A DNA stretch of 38,089 nucleotides. Origin: Gammaproteobacteria bacterium. Its GTDB lineage: Bacteria > Pseudomonadota > Gammaproteobacteria > Pseudomonadales > Pseudohongiellaceae. Positions 6,740 to 19,055 of the stretch are shown piece by piece (the first letter of the stretch is position 1; each line of letters begins with the position of its first letter). Location: positions 1-38,089 of the forward strand of contig PCCP01000057.1 in the NCBI GenBank assembly GCA_002731775.1, given 5' to 3'. Position numbers and translations under genes: made by a program. The notes below the pieces were generated by a model. That model did no database searches. It worked only from the letters and a program-made list of their open reading frames with translations, and had not been told where the DNA came from.

Positions 6740-8959
6740 ATGGCAACACACAAGGGATTGACAGGTGGCGCCTTTTGCGCGCTAGTGCTGAGCCTCGGCT
6801 CGCTTGCTAGTGCCCAGGATAATGTGGGTGATGAATCCACAGTCAGATACCCGGCCGCCTATTTTGAGGAATGGGTGCCGGTGACGGCCCAGGACATGAT
6901 GGATCGAATTCCCGGGCTCAACAGCGGTGGTGGTCGCGGAGGATTTAGCGGCGGCAGTTTCAGAGGCCCGCCTGGAGGCTTTAGTGGAGGAGGTTCTCAC
7001 GGTGGTTTTAGCGGGGGCAGTCGTGGCGGTAGCCGGGGATTCGGCGGCGGCAGTGGCGGCAACGAGATACTGATTAACGGCAAGCGCACAGCCGGCAAGA
7101 ACAACAGTACCAGCAGCCAACTGGGCAGAATAACTGCCGACCAGGTTGACTATATCGAGATTATTCGAGGCACCTCCGGCGAGTTGGATGTGCGCGGCAG
7201 TGGCCAAGTTATCAACATAGTTCTGTTTCAGCAGTTCACCAGTTCCACCACGCAATATGAGGTCCGGGCTGAACGGACGTCGGACACTACGGTTTCTCCC
7301 TCGGCCAGTCTTTCTTACAGCGGTCAGCGGGGAGGCTTGAATTATCAATTAAGCGCCATGACCTCAGACATTCACTTTTTGAACTTGAGCAAGGAAAACT
7401 CCGTGTTGGGGGATTTCTCGCCAAACGACCTCATCCGCGAAGAACAAACCACCGACGGCAGCAATTCAAGCTTTGGTACGAACTTGAATTACGAGTTAAA
7501 TTCAAACAGCAGTGTACGTTTCAACGCGCAATTTATGCAAGGTGATGGTGACACAGATTTATTTCGCCGTACCACCGATCTTAAAATTATTCCCAATGCT
7601 GTATTCCTGCAACGGGAAGAAAGTCCCAGCGACATAGAAAACTGGGAGATCGGCGGCGATTACGAATACAACAACGCCCGCGGTGATCGTTTCAAGATAT
7701 TATTTATCAGCAATGCCTTTACTCGCTCCAACACCAGGGAACGCTGGGACCTGGAAGATGGCAACACCGAGATCAAGAACCTGTTCCTCGATTCCGATAG
7801 CACTACCAGAGAACGCATTGTTCGCAGTTCCTACACCTTCGATATTTTTACCGGACAGGATATCGAATTCGGTGCCGAACGGGCACAGACCATCCTCGAT
7901 TCAAAGCTGGCGCTTGGTGTAGCCAGCAGTATCGGAACCCCTTCAGCCGGTCACGGTGGCCTGGTGCCGGTTTCAGTGTCCAATGCCAATTCCACGGTGG
8001 AAGAAATCCGCTACGAGCCTTTCGTGATTCATAACTGGATCATCAATCCGAGAATGTCTTTGGAATCATCGGTCTTGTATGAGCTTTCGGAAATCACCCA
8101 AAGTGGAGATGTGTCGAAGCAACGGGACTTCGATTTTGTCAAGCCCAAGATAGACTTCAGGTATGACCTGACGCCTACCGTGCAGTTGCGGGGAACTATC
8201 GAAAAAATTGTGCAGCAATTAAGCTTTCGTGATTTTGTTTCTTCCACCGATAGCCAAGATGAGGACTCGAATGTACAGGCGGGTAACGCCAACCTGCGGC
8301 AGGAATGGTATTGGAACTATGAATTCAATTCCGAGCTTCGCTTGCCAAATGATATAGGCGTCGTTAGTGGCAGAATTTTTTACGAAGACTGGCACGATAA
8401 AATTGAACGAGTGGACGTCTCTCCCTCGGAGGACGATCTTCAAAGTGCCAGTGGCAATATCGGCGATGGCACTAAATATGGCATAGATCTGAACGGTAGT
8501 ATCCGCATGCGTATGATCAATATGCCCAACCTGCTGGTAACCGGGAACATCTCCGTCGAAGATTCCAAAATTACCGATCCTTTTCTGGGAATAGAACGGC
8601 GCTTCCAGTATGGTTACCGCGGCCAAACCAACCTGGGGTTTCGCCACGACATTCCGAGCTGGAATCTGAATTATGGCGTGAGTTGGAATAACAGGTGGGA
8701 TGGAAATAGAAAGCGCTATGATATCGATGACATAGAATTGTCGGCTGGCGACCCGTACTGGTCGACGTTTGTAGAATGGAGAGGTTTTAACAACATGACC
8801 TTTCGTCTTGATCTGTCGCGAATTTTCAACGACAGTGAATTTTGCCGGGAACGGCAACGCTTCGTCGGCCGTATTTCCAACGGGATTCTCGAGGAAATCG
8901 AAGACCAGTGCGGTTCCTCCGGCAGCTCGGTGTCACTGCGAGTCAACGGTACCTTCTAA
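6740..8959 (+). CDS. TonB-dependent receptor 1, glycine-rich plug
   Basis: An outer-membrane TonB-dependent receptor of 739 residues. The ATG at 6740 is preferred to the TTG just before it. A signal peptide ends at SLASAQ. STVRYPAAYF then stands where a TonB box is expected, followed by a plug domain with PVTAQDMMDRIPG, EILINGKR, RITADQVDYIEIIRGTS and DVRGSGQVINIVL. Between plug strands lies a Gly/Ser/Arg-rich insertion (about residues 62-114) with GGFSGGS-like repeats, absent from typical plugs. The rest is a beta barrel ending in VNGTF with terminal Phe, the usual barrel assembly signal. Near the end, CRERQRFVGRI and EEIEDQC place two cysteines that could form a disulphide. It is clearly paralogous to the proteins at 26041-28245 and 29827-31968. 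The substrate is unknown. A DUF3300 gene follows on the same strand. Confidence 0.88.
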   Translation: MATHKGLTGGAFCALVLSLGSLASAQDNVGDESTVRYPAAYFEEWVPVTAQDMMDRIPGLNSGGGRGGFSGGSFRGPPGGFSGGGSHGGFSGGSRGGSRGFGGGSGGNEILINGKRTAGKNNSTSSQLGRITADQVDYIEIIRGTSGELDVRGSGQVINIVLFQQFTSSTTQYEVRAERTSDTTVSPSASLSYSGQRGGLNYQLSAMTSDIHFLNLSKENSVLGDFSPNDLIREEQTTDGSNSSFGTNLNYELNSNSSVRFNAQFMQGDGDTDLFRRTTDLKIIPNAVFLQREESPSDIENWEIGGDYEYNNARGDRFKILFISNAFTRSNTRERWDLEDGNTEIKNLFLDSDSTTRERIVRSSYTFDIFTGQDIEFGAERAQTILDSKLALGVASSIGTPSAGHGGLVPVSVSNANSTVEEIRYEPFVIHNWIINPRMSLESSVLYELSEITQSGDVSKQRDFDFVKPKIDFRYDLTPTVQLRGTIEKIVQQLSFRDFVSSTDSQDEDSNVQAGNANLRQEWYWNYEFNSELRLPNDIGVVSGRIFYEDWHDKIERVDVSPSEDDLQSASGNIGDGTKYGIDLNGSIRMRMINMPNLLVTGNISVEDSKITDPFLGIERRFQYGYRGQTNLGFRHDIPSWNLNYGVSWNNRWDGNRKRYDIDDIELSAGDPYWSTFVEWRGFNNMTFRLDLSRIFNDSEFCRERQRFVGRISNGILEEIEDQCGSSGSSVSLRVNGTF

Positions 8960-9261
8960 CATGTAGCCCAAGCTGATCCTTTCCGGCTCAGTCTCCAATT
9001 GCACGAAGAATCAAGAGAGTTCAGGACACCCTGCGGGTTGCGGATTGGGCCTGTCCCCATCTAGCGGCTGCTCCTGCCCATCTACTGCCAACAGGACTTC
9101 GAATCTACTGATTTCAGACCCCCTTCGCTACGGACGGCCCGATTCATACCTGCTAATAATCGGCTGGACTGCATGCACGGGTTAAGCCATCATTCAGGTT
9201 GCCGGGGCTAGTCTTGAAAGCCACGATACATCACTGTTCCAACTGTTAGCAGGTGGCTCAT
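8960..9261. other. Intergenic spacer
   Basis: About 300 bases between receptor 1 and the DUF3300 gene. No open frame of interest, no terminator-like hairpin with T-run and no clear repeat was found. The ribosome site AGCAGGTGG at its end belongs to the DUF3300 gene. Confidence 0.4.
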
Positions 9262-11346
9262 ATGCATAATAAAGCAAGAAATATCAGACTCGGACTGGGT
9301 AGTTTTCCCTTATTAGTGCTCTTGCTCGCGACCTCCGGGACCGTTGTTGCACAGAATCCGGTTCCCGTCGATGCCGATGGCAATTCCATCGTATTAGCGG
9401 ACGATGATGTGGTTCGAGATGGCGCCATCGATACTCAGTTACCGTTGTTTAGCAGTGCCGAGCTACAAGAATTCGTGGGCCCGATTGCCCTCTATCCGGA
9501 TAGCTTGCTGGCCATTATCCTCCCCGCTTCCACCTACCCGTTGCAGATCGTGCTGGCCGCTCGCTTTCTCGAACAACTGGAATCCGACAACACCCTGACC
9601 CCCGATGAGAGCTGGGATGAATCCGTGGTTGCCCTGCTGAACTATCCGGAGGTGATCCAGATGATGAGCGAGAATATCCAATGGACATGGCAGCTCGGAG
9701 AAGCTGTCGTCAGCCAGGAGAGCGATGTTCTCACTGCCATCACATCATTTCGCGAGCTCGCCTATGCCGCCGGAAATTTGAAATCCGACGCCTTTCAGGA
9801 AGTCAGCAGCAACAATGATTCCATCGTCATCACCCAGGCAAGTGAAACGGTTGTCTACGTGCCTTACTACGTGCCGGAAGAAGTGATTATCTACCAGACC
9901 GAGCCGGTCTATCACTACTATCCCACCGCTTACCCGGTTTACTATTATCCCTATGCTGCCAATCATCACTTCAGATCCAGTTATTTCTGGGGCGTAACCA
10001 CCGCATTCACCCTCGGCTGGTGGGATCACCACCTGCATGTCTACCATCACAGTTATTCCCGTCATCCCTATTACGGGCATGATTACTATTCCGGCCACAA
10101 TTACCGGCGCCGCAATATTGGTTCGTTCAACAGGTCCTATGTGAATAATAGTTATCACGTACCCAGGGATCGATACCGTGACGGCAGTTATTGGCGACCG
10201 CAAAGAAACAGCGGTGTGCGACCACTCGATCGTCGCTATGACAACCGCATTTACTCAGCGGATGACCCAGGTTCTGTCTCGATCGGAAGAAGAGGTAGTA
10301 GAGGAGGCAATAGGGGAGGCAACATAGGCTTGAATAATAACCGCGCCGACAGGCTAGCCGGTGCGGCCACCACTAACAACAATCGACGCACTGAAATAGC
10401 CGGAGAGACTCCGCGCCGCCAGAGCAATCGCCGTCAAACTGATAGATCCGATGGGCCGGTGGCAAATGCGTTTGCGAATACCCCCGTGGGCAATAATACT
10501 CCCACGGCGGCGAGTCGAGCACGAGTCGAAGGTGATGCCTTTGAAAGACGAGGCCGAGGCAACGGGAGACCGAGCGACGACCGTGGCGACAGGCTGGATC
10601 GATCCGCCGCGACGGCCAGCGTCGTCAACAATCGCAACGCCGAGGATGCTCCGCAACGGCCGGGAAATCGCCGGCAAAGCGATAGAAATGGTAGTTCAGT
10701 CGCGAATGCCTTTAACAGTCCTCTCGTGCCTGCCGCCACTAATCCTCCCTCGAGCATAGAACGAATACAGGCAGAAACCAGGGCCGGTCGCGCCGTGGTT
10801 GACGATAGACGGGGTAGCCGCAGAATCGGTAGTCGAGAAGGCACTGGCAATGCTGCGAGTATTGCCCGCACATCCCTGAATCGGCAAGTGCGCGCCGGGG
10901 TGAGCCCCACTGGAGAGAGGACAATAGTTTTCCAGTCGACGCCAGGTAATAGTGCCATCGTTCGTGCCAATCGACAACGCAACGTCGTCAAGCCCAGTCG
11001 GCGAGTTGCACCCGTTGAAACTCAACGTCGCGTAGTCCGGCAGGCGCCAACGCGACAGCGCGCAGCGCCACAATCCCGGAGCGTGCAACCGGCCCGCGCT
11101 AGCAGTCGATCTTCGGCTCCCGCCGCTGGCAGGAGCGCACGTCCTCCTGCCCAAAGCGCCCGGTCTTCTTCCAGTTCGCGTAGCAGCGCGCGACCTTCCT
11201 CCAGTTCTCGTAGCGCCGCACGTCCCGCCTCCAGTTCTCGCAGTACTTCGCGATCTTCTTCCAGTGCCCGCAGAGCGTCATCGTCGTCAGCACGAGCACC
11301 GAGTCAAAATGTTCGAAGAGGGGGCAGGACCAGGCGCGATCCGTAG
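9262..11346 (+). CDS. DUF3300 family exported protein with repetitive basic tail
   Basis: A 694-residue exported protein. The ATG at 9262 is chosen over the GTG at 9253 because AGGTGG lies about seven bases before it. The signal peptide is cleaved near TVVAQN. Residues about 60-250 carry the DUF3300 domain, recognisable by FSSAELQEFVGPIALYPDSL, YPLQIVLAARFLEQ, LLNYPEVIQMM and ETVVYVPYYVPEEVI. Next comes a Tyr/His-rich stretch (YHYYPTAYPVYYYPY, then WWDHHLHVYHHSYSRHPYYG) and a long low-complexity Arg/Asn/Ser tail. The tail contains an 80-residue unit present twice (DNA 10348-10587 and from 10588) and a Ser-Arg repeat at the very end. DUF3300 proteins are envelope proteins of unknown function. 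The strongly basic tail would suit binding to polyanions such as nucleic acid, LPS or peptidoglycan. That is inference. Confidence 0.82.
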   Translation: MHNKARNIRLGLGSFPLLVLLLATSGTVVAQNPVPVDADGNSIVLADDDVVRDGAIDTQLPLFSSAELQEFVGPIALYPDSLLAIILPASTYPLQIVLAARFLEQLESDNTLTPDESWDESVVALLNYPEVIQMMSENIQWTWQLGEAVVSQESDVLTAITSFRELAYAAGNLKSDAFQEVSSNNDSIVITQASETVVYVPYYVPEEVIIYQTEPVYHYYPTAYPVYYYPYAANHHFRSSYFWGVTTAFTLGWWDHHLHVYHHSYSRHPYYGHDYYSGHNYRRRNIGSFNRSYVNNSYHVPRDRYRDGSYWRPQRNSGVRPLDRRYDNRIYSADDPGSVSIGRRGSRGGNRGGNIGLNNNRADRLAGAATTNNNRRTEIAGETPRRQSNRRQTDRSDGPVANAFANTPVGNNTPTAASRARVEGDAFERRGRGNGRPSDDRGDRLDRSAATASVVNNRNAEDAPQRPGNRRQSDRNGSSVANAFNSPLVPAATNPPSSIERIQAETRAGRAVVDDRRGSRRIGSREGTGNAASIARTSLNRQVRAGVSPTGERTIVFQSTPGNSAIVRANRQRNVVKPSRRVAPVETQRRVVRQAPTRQRAAPQSRSVQPARASSRSSAPAAGRSARPPAQSARSSSSSRSSARPSSSSRSAARPASSSRSTSRSSSSARRASSSSARAPSQNVRRGGRTRRDP
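10348..10827 (+). repeat. Tandem 240-bp duplication inside the DUF3300 gene
   Basis: Two adjacent 80-codon units both begin GACAGGCT (10348 and 10588). At protein level both read DRL..AAT..NR..E..P.R..NRRQ.DR....VANAF..P...TP....R. The units have diverged, so the duplication is old. The end of unit 2 is approximate. Confidence 0.65.
11160..11295 (+). repeat. Degenerate Ser-Arg repeat encoding the DUF3300 C-terminus
   Basis: About five degenerate copies of a 24-30 base unit around TCTTCCAGTTCTCGTAGC encode the pattern A-R-P-S-S-S-S-R-S. The run ends roughly 15 codons before the stop. Such units are prone to copy-number change. Confidence 0.6.
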
Positions 11347-11538
11347 ACTTGGGCGTCCTCGGATCAGAGCCAATTAACGAGGCGATTACCTCGGCGTTGC
11401 CAACAGGAGAATTTCTGGATTTAATCTGGACAGTCAGAGCAGCCGCTTCATGACTACAATCATGGTAGTAGTCGGTTCTCTGCAGCTGAAGCCTAAGGCG
11501 CTTCAGTAGGATTTCACAATTTAGTGGTGCGAAATAAT

Positions 11539-12363
11539 ATGAAAATACTCCTGGGTCTTGCGATCGCAATGCTGTTCGTCAGCGGCGGATATGCGTATCA
11601 ATTAATCGGACAGAATCAATTGAAGGAACAACAGGTGAGCGACTATAAAGCCCAGCTGGGCCAGTTGCTTGCCGAGACCGAAACGAATAGCCTGGCGCGG
11701 CTTGACTACGAGAAGCGAATCGACGCCTTGCAAAGAGAAGTCAACGTGCTCAACAGCCAATTGAGTTCCACGGCCAGTCAGCTACAAGTAGCGGAACAGG
11801 GGTCACCGGACACGCGAACGCTAGAGCGGGAAATACGGCAGCAAGTGGCTGCGGAGTATCAGAAGCGGCGTGATAACACACCGGCCGAATCCCGCTATGG
11901 CCTGGCGAAGCAGCTGGCGCAGATGGATCGGGTGGAGAGATCGGAGTTCATGTCCATGCAAAATCGTTATGGCGATTTCATCGGCTCTTTGGATGTCAGC
12001 GATGAGCGCATGGATGTGATTATCGGCGCCCTCAGCAATGTCATAGCCACGGAGAACCTGGCGCGGATGGAGCTCATCCAGCAGGTTCAGAGCGGTGAGG
12101 TGAGCCTCGAAACATTGCCGGAGAAGATGATGGGGGTTCATGACCAGGAGAGCCAGCTCGACGAGCTTTCCTATGTGTTAACCGAAGACGAGCTCGCAGC
12201 ATTCAGTGAGTACCAGGACCAACAAGGCAACCAACGAATCCAGATACTCGGCGGCCCGGGTGGAGGTGTGCAGGAAAGCCAATCCTTCTTCGTGGGCTCC
12301 GGTGCTGACGGATCGCCGGTGAATGGAGAAATTCGGATACTGCGGGTACAGCCGGACAATTAG
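11539..12363 (+). CDS. Exported or anchored coiled-coil protein of unknown function
   Basis: A 274-residue protein from the ATG at 11539. A double GTG at 11524 in frame would add five residues, and no start has a clear ribosome site. It begins with a hydrophobic segment (ILLGLAIAMLFVSGGYAYQLIG) that may be a signal peptide or membrane anchor. Residues about 30-85 have heptad-like Leu and Gln/Glu spacing (YEKRIDALQREVNVLNSQL), typical of a coiled coil. A helical middle part follows with YGLAKQLAQMDRVERSEFMSMQNRYGDFI. A C-terminal segment has a Gly-rich turn, GGPGGGVQ. I do not recognise a named family. It lies downstream of the DUF3300 gene after some 190 bases and is closed by a strong terminator, so it may be the last gene of that unit. 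Confidence 0.75.
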   Translation: MKILLGLAIAMLFVSGGYAYQLIGQNQLKEQQVSDYKAQLGQLLAETETNSLARLDYEKRIDALQREVNVLNSQLSSTASQLQVAEQGSPDTRTLEREIRQQVAAEYQKRRDNTPAESRYGLAKQLAQMDRVERSEFMSMQNRYGDFIGSLDVSDERMDVIIGALSNVIATENLARMELIQQVQSGEVSLETLPEKMMGVHDQESQLDELSYVLTEDELAAFSEYQDQQGNQRIQILGGPGGGVQESQSFFVGSGADGSPVNGEIRILRVQPDN

Positions 12364-12370
12364 GGACACA

Positions 12371-12430
12371 AAAAAGGCGGACAGACCACGTTTTACCTAA
12401 CTAGGTGAACCGTGGTCTATCTGCCTTTTT
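12371..12430. terminator. Bidirectional rho-independent terminator
   Basis: A 20-base arm, AAAAAGGCGGACAGACCACG at 12371-12390, pairs with 12411-12430 with one mismatch and one G-T wobble. The loop itself contains the small palindrome ACCT-AACT-AGGT. The arm ends give a T-run on either strand. It sits between two convergent genes (ends at 12363 and 12494), so it should stop transcription from both sides. Confidence 0.88.
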
Positions 12431-12493
12431 GTTGCTCGGTTTATAAGCAGGAGAATGTTGGTGGCGATCTACTCCGTTCCAGGAATGGCGCAG

Positions 12494-13954
12494 TCAGGCC
12501 AAGATGCCGGTCACGACTTTTCCAGCCACGTCGGTCAGTCGGAAGTCCCGGCCCTGGAAAGGAAATGTCAGTCGCGCATGGTCGATACCCAACAGGTGAA
12601 ATATGGTGGCGTGGAGGTCGTGAACGTCCACCGGGTCCTTGACGATGTTGTATGAAAACTCGTCGGTTTCGCCGTAGCTCATGCCCGCCTTCACGCCACC
12701 CCCGGCCATCCAGATGGTGAAACAGCGTGGGTGGTGATCGCGGCCGTAGACGGTTTCGGTGAATTTCCCCTGGCAGTAGACGCTGCGTCCAAATTCGCCA
12801 CCCCACACCACCAGGGTGTCGTCTAGCAGACCGCGCTCCTTCAAATCCAGCACCAATGCTGCCTGGGCCTGGTCGACGTCGCGAGCCTGGTTGGCGATAC
12901 CGCTGGGGAGTCGCGTGTGTTGATCCCAGCCGCGATGGAAGAGTTGGATAAAGCGCACGTCCCGTTCCGCCAGGCGCCGAGCCAGCAGGCAGTTGCGGGC
13001 GAACGAGCCGGGTCTTTTCGAATCCGGACCGTAGCGCTCGAAGGTGCTCTCCGGCTCATCCGACAGGTCGCTGAGTTCCGGCACCGAAGTCTGCATGCGA
13101 TAGGCCATTTCGTACTGAGTGATGCGGGTGCTGGTCTCCGGGTCGCCGAATTCATCGCGGGTCAGCTGATTGAGCCTGGCCAGATCGTCAAGAAAGCGGC
13201 GTCGGGTGTTGCTGTCGACACCAGGGGGATTCGACAGGTAAAGCACGGGGTCGCCGCTGGAGAGAAATTTGATACCCTGGTGTTTTGTTGGCAGAAAGCC
13301 ACTGCCCCAGAGGCGGTCGTAAAGAGGCTGGCCACCGTTACCGGAACCTACCGAGACCATGGCTACGAAGGTTGGCAAATCCTGGTTCATGCTGCCGAGT
13401 CCGTAGTCCAGCCAGGCGCCGATGCTAGGCCGGCCCGCGAGCTGCGCGCCGGTCTGAAAAAACGTGATGCCCGGGTCGTGGTTGATGGCCTCGGTGTGCA
13501 TGGTCTTGACGAAACACAGCTCGTCGACGATGGCAGCGGTGTGGGGCATAAGGTCGCTTACCCAGGCGCCGGACTGACCGTGCTGGGAGAAATTGTAAAC
13601 CGAGGGCACGATAGGAAAGCTTTGCTGCCCAGCGGTCATGGACGTCACCCTTTGACTGCCACGCACGGAGGGCGGCAGGTCGGTGCCAACCAATTGCGCG
13701 AGCCGCGGTTTGTAGTCAAACAGCTCGTGCTGTGACGGCGCACCGGACTGGAATAAATAGATCACCCGCTTGGCCTTGGGGGCGAAGTGCGGTAGTCCGG
13801 GCATGCCTGTGCCGGTCTGCAGACCGGCACGGCTCTGGGCCAACAGATCCTGATTAAACAACGTAGTCAAGGCGGCGGCGCCGACACTGGAGCTGGCCAG
13901 GCTGAGAAAGTTTCGGCGCGTGAACAGCAGCTTGCGATCGTCTAGTGGATTCAT
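12494..13954 (-). CDS. DUF1501 family protein, Tat-exported
   Basis: A 486-residue protein of the DUF1501 family, which adopts an alkaline-phosphatase/sulfatase-like fold and is abundant in Planctomycetes. The start at 13954 is chosen because it follows the upstream gene's stop by only four bases and places the twin-arginine motif T-R-R-N-F-L-S near residue 14. An in-frame upstream start would overlap that gene. Family blocks visible are AKRVIYLFQSGAPSQHELFDYKP, CFVKTMHTEAINHDPG, ASIG-type GRPSIGAWLDYGLG, FIQLFHRGWDQH, LVVWGGEFGRSVYCQG, GRDHHPRCFTIWMAGGGVK and the C-terminal DLHATIFHLLGIDH. No enzymatic activity is established for the family. It is the second gene of an operon with the PSD1-type protein, the standard pairing in planctomycetes. 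Confidence 0.9.
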   Translation of the reverse strand: MNPLDDRKLLFTRRNFLSLASSSVGAAALTTLFNQDLLAQSRAGLQTGTGMPGLPHFAPKAKRVIYLFQSGAPSQHELFDYKPRLAQLVGTDLPPSVRGSQRVTSMTAGQQSFPIVPSVYNFSQHGQSGAWVSDLMPHTAAIVDELCFVKTMHTEAINHDPGITFFQTGAQLAGRPSIGAWLDYGLGSMNQDLPTFVAMVSVGSGNGGQPLYDRLWGSGFLPTKHQGIKFLSSGDPVLYLSNPPGVDSNTRRRFLDDLARLNQLTRDEFGDPETSTRITQYEMAYRMQTSVPELSDLSDEPESTFERYGPDSKRPGSFARNCLLARRLAERDVRFIQLFHRGWDQHTRLPSGIANQARDVDQAQAALVLDLKERGLLDDTLVVWGGEFGRSVYCQGKFTETVYGRDHHPRCFTIWMAGGGVKAGMSYGETDEFSYNIVKDPVDVHDLHATIFHLLGIDHARLTFPFQGRDFRLTDVAGKVVTGILA

Positions 13955-13958
13955 CGAT

Positions 13959-17486
<3,528 letters not shown>

Positions 17487-17892
17487 GAACTGCTCCCAGG
17501 GGCTAGAGGCAGGGCGCGTCGCCTGCTGGTTCCAATAAGAGGACTATCGTCTCGACTGCATCCGCCGACGATTATTATTTTAGACTCAGATAGCGTGTTA
17601 AAAGCCTCAGCTCAGTCCTCAACTCAGTCTTCAACTCACTCCTCAACTTAGCCAGTTTTGGCTTCCCCCTGCTATCTGTTCATCAGCGACAGTTTAATTC
17701 GGTCAAAAAATCAATCTACCAGGATCAGTCCTTCGAATTCATTTGAGATTGTGCCCACACTACGATTAAAACCTCACTTCGTCAAAATAATTTGGGCTAG
17801 TCCTCTTCTCATCAAGCTCTCTTATTCAGAGGTGCCCTGGCCCGCTTTTGTTTGTATAGTGAGGCAGCGAATACAAGGGACTAATAAACCAT
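17487..17892. other. Divergent regulatory region with repeats
   Basis: About 400 bases separate the PSD1/DUF1501 operon (leftward) from the NHL-repeat gene (rightward). Besides the four 12-bp repeats at 17605-17652, the sequence CTTATTCAGAGGTGCC at 17821-17836 is one arm of a hairpin found complete at 29718 and 33216. No gene was found. Confidence 0.5.
17605..17652. repeat. Four 12-bp tandem repeats
   Basis: Four adjacent 12-base units read CCTCAGCTCAGT, CCTCAACTCAGT, CTTCAACTCACT and CCTCAACTTAGC. They lie about 120 bases upstream of the PSD1-type start and 240 bases upstream of the NHL gene. Helical phasing near one turn per unit would suit cooperative protein binding, but no binding protein is known. 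Confidence 0.7.
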
Positions 17893-18993
17893 ATGGTAAA
17901 AACTGAATCTTTCCAGGGCTTTGGGGCAATAGTGCGGGTAGCGGCCGCGGCAGCTTTAATTATTGCGGTGCCGCTCAGGGCGCAGCAAGTTCCACAGTTC
18001 GAGGTCGATCCCCTGTGGCCGCAGTTGCCACTGGGAAATAATTGGCTCACCGGCGGATTGGGTGGGATGTGTCTGGACAGTCGTGATCATGTTTACATTC
18101 TCAATCGACAGAATGTGGTAGCCGATGATCTGGATGGAGCCATTCTGGCACCACCGGTAATAGAGCTCGACCCCGAGGGTAATGTGGTGCGTGGCTGGGG
18201 TGATCCGGACCTGCTGGGGGGCAGGTTGCATGATTGCCATGTCGACTCCGATCAAAATGTCTGGATCGTCGCCGCTGCCACGGGAGTGGTGCAGAAATAC
18301 TCCAACGATGGTAGCGAGCTGTTGCTGCTCATCGGTGAACGTGGCAGCTATGATTCAGCCGATGGTACGCGGGGGGGCCGCCCGCTGAATTCCGATCGCG
18401 CCCGCTTCTTTCTGCCGGGGAGTATCGATATCGATGCCGCCAGCGGCGACATCTATGTGGCCGATGGCGAATTGCCGGGAGGAAACTATCGCATCGCGGT
18501 GTTAGACCGCAACGGTCGCTTCCTGCGCCAGTGGAGCTTGCACCGCGGCGAGGATGAAGGCGACATTACGCCTTTACCCCATTGTCTGCGCCTGTCCAAT
18601 GACGGCCTGGTCTATGTCTGCGACCGGCAGGCGGATCGAATCCAGGTGTTTGACCAGATGGGCACCTTTATACGCAACATCGACGTCGGCTTCGAACCCA
18701 CAAGCCCTGCCCAGGGCCGTAGCAGCGGAACCCGGGGGTCCGCGGTGGTACTGGCATTTTCTCCCGATGCCGAGCAGCGCTTCCTCTATGTGGTGAATCA
18801 GAACAGTGTGATGATCGACGTGCTGGACCGCAGGAGCGGCCGACTCCTGACCAGTTTCGGTGGTGGACCCGGACGTTATCGTGGGCAGTTTACCCTGCCA
18901 CACGGGATCGCCGTCGACTCGGCGGGGAACGTCTACATCGCCGAGCAGGAAGGTCGACGCATTCAAAAATTCAACTATCTGGGCTTGAGATAA
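17893..18993 (+). CDS. Secreted NHL-repeat beta-propeller protein
   Basis: A 366-residue protein with a signal peptide ([19 protein letters not shown]) followed by NHL-type repeats of a six-bladed propeller. Repeat cores seen are [84 protein letters not shown] and [26 protein letters not shown]. The family includes the lyase half of peptidyl-glycine amidating enzyme and many uncharacterised bacterial periplasmic proteins, so binding or lyase activity are both possible. The ATG has AGGGA some distance upstream. The acyl-CoA synthetase starts 62 bases after the stop, suggesting one transcript. Divergent from the PSD1 operon, with which it often shares the theme of extracellular propellers. Confidence 0.82.
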   Translation: MVKTESFQGFGAIVRVAAAAALIIAVPLRAQQVPQFEVDPLWPQLPLGNNWLTGGLGGMCLDSRDHVYILNRQNVVADDLDGAILAPPVIELDPEGNVVRGWGDPDLLGGRLHDCHVDSDQNVWIVAAATGVVQKYSNDGSELLLLIGERGSYDSADGTRGGRPLNSDRARFFLPGSIDIDAASGDIYVADGELPGGNYRIAVLDRNGRFLRQWSLHRGEDEGDITPLPHCLRLSNDGLVYVCDRQADRIQVFDQMGTFIRNIDVGFEPTSPAQGRSSGTRGSAVVLAFSPDAEQRFLYVVNQNSVMIDVLDRRSGRLLTSFGGGPGRYRGQFTLPHGIAVDSAGNVYIAEQEGRRIQKFNYLGLR

Positions 18994-19055
18994 GCGCGGA
19001 TAGAGACCCGGGCCGCAAAACCAAGCCCTGTCACCAGACCAAAAGAGATCAAATA

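Noticed and set aside
12917..13735. Long plus-strand open frame (272 codons) opposite the DUF1501 gene
   Set aside because: It is the complement of a well-supported gene with high GC, shows no motif or ribosome site, and similar shadows occur throughout 13-17.5 kb.
17487..17892. Possible CRISPR-like or attachment-site repeats
   Set aside because: The 12-bp units have no spacers between them and there is no cas gene, integrase or duplicated att core.
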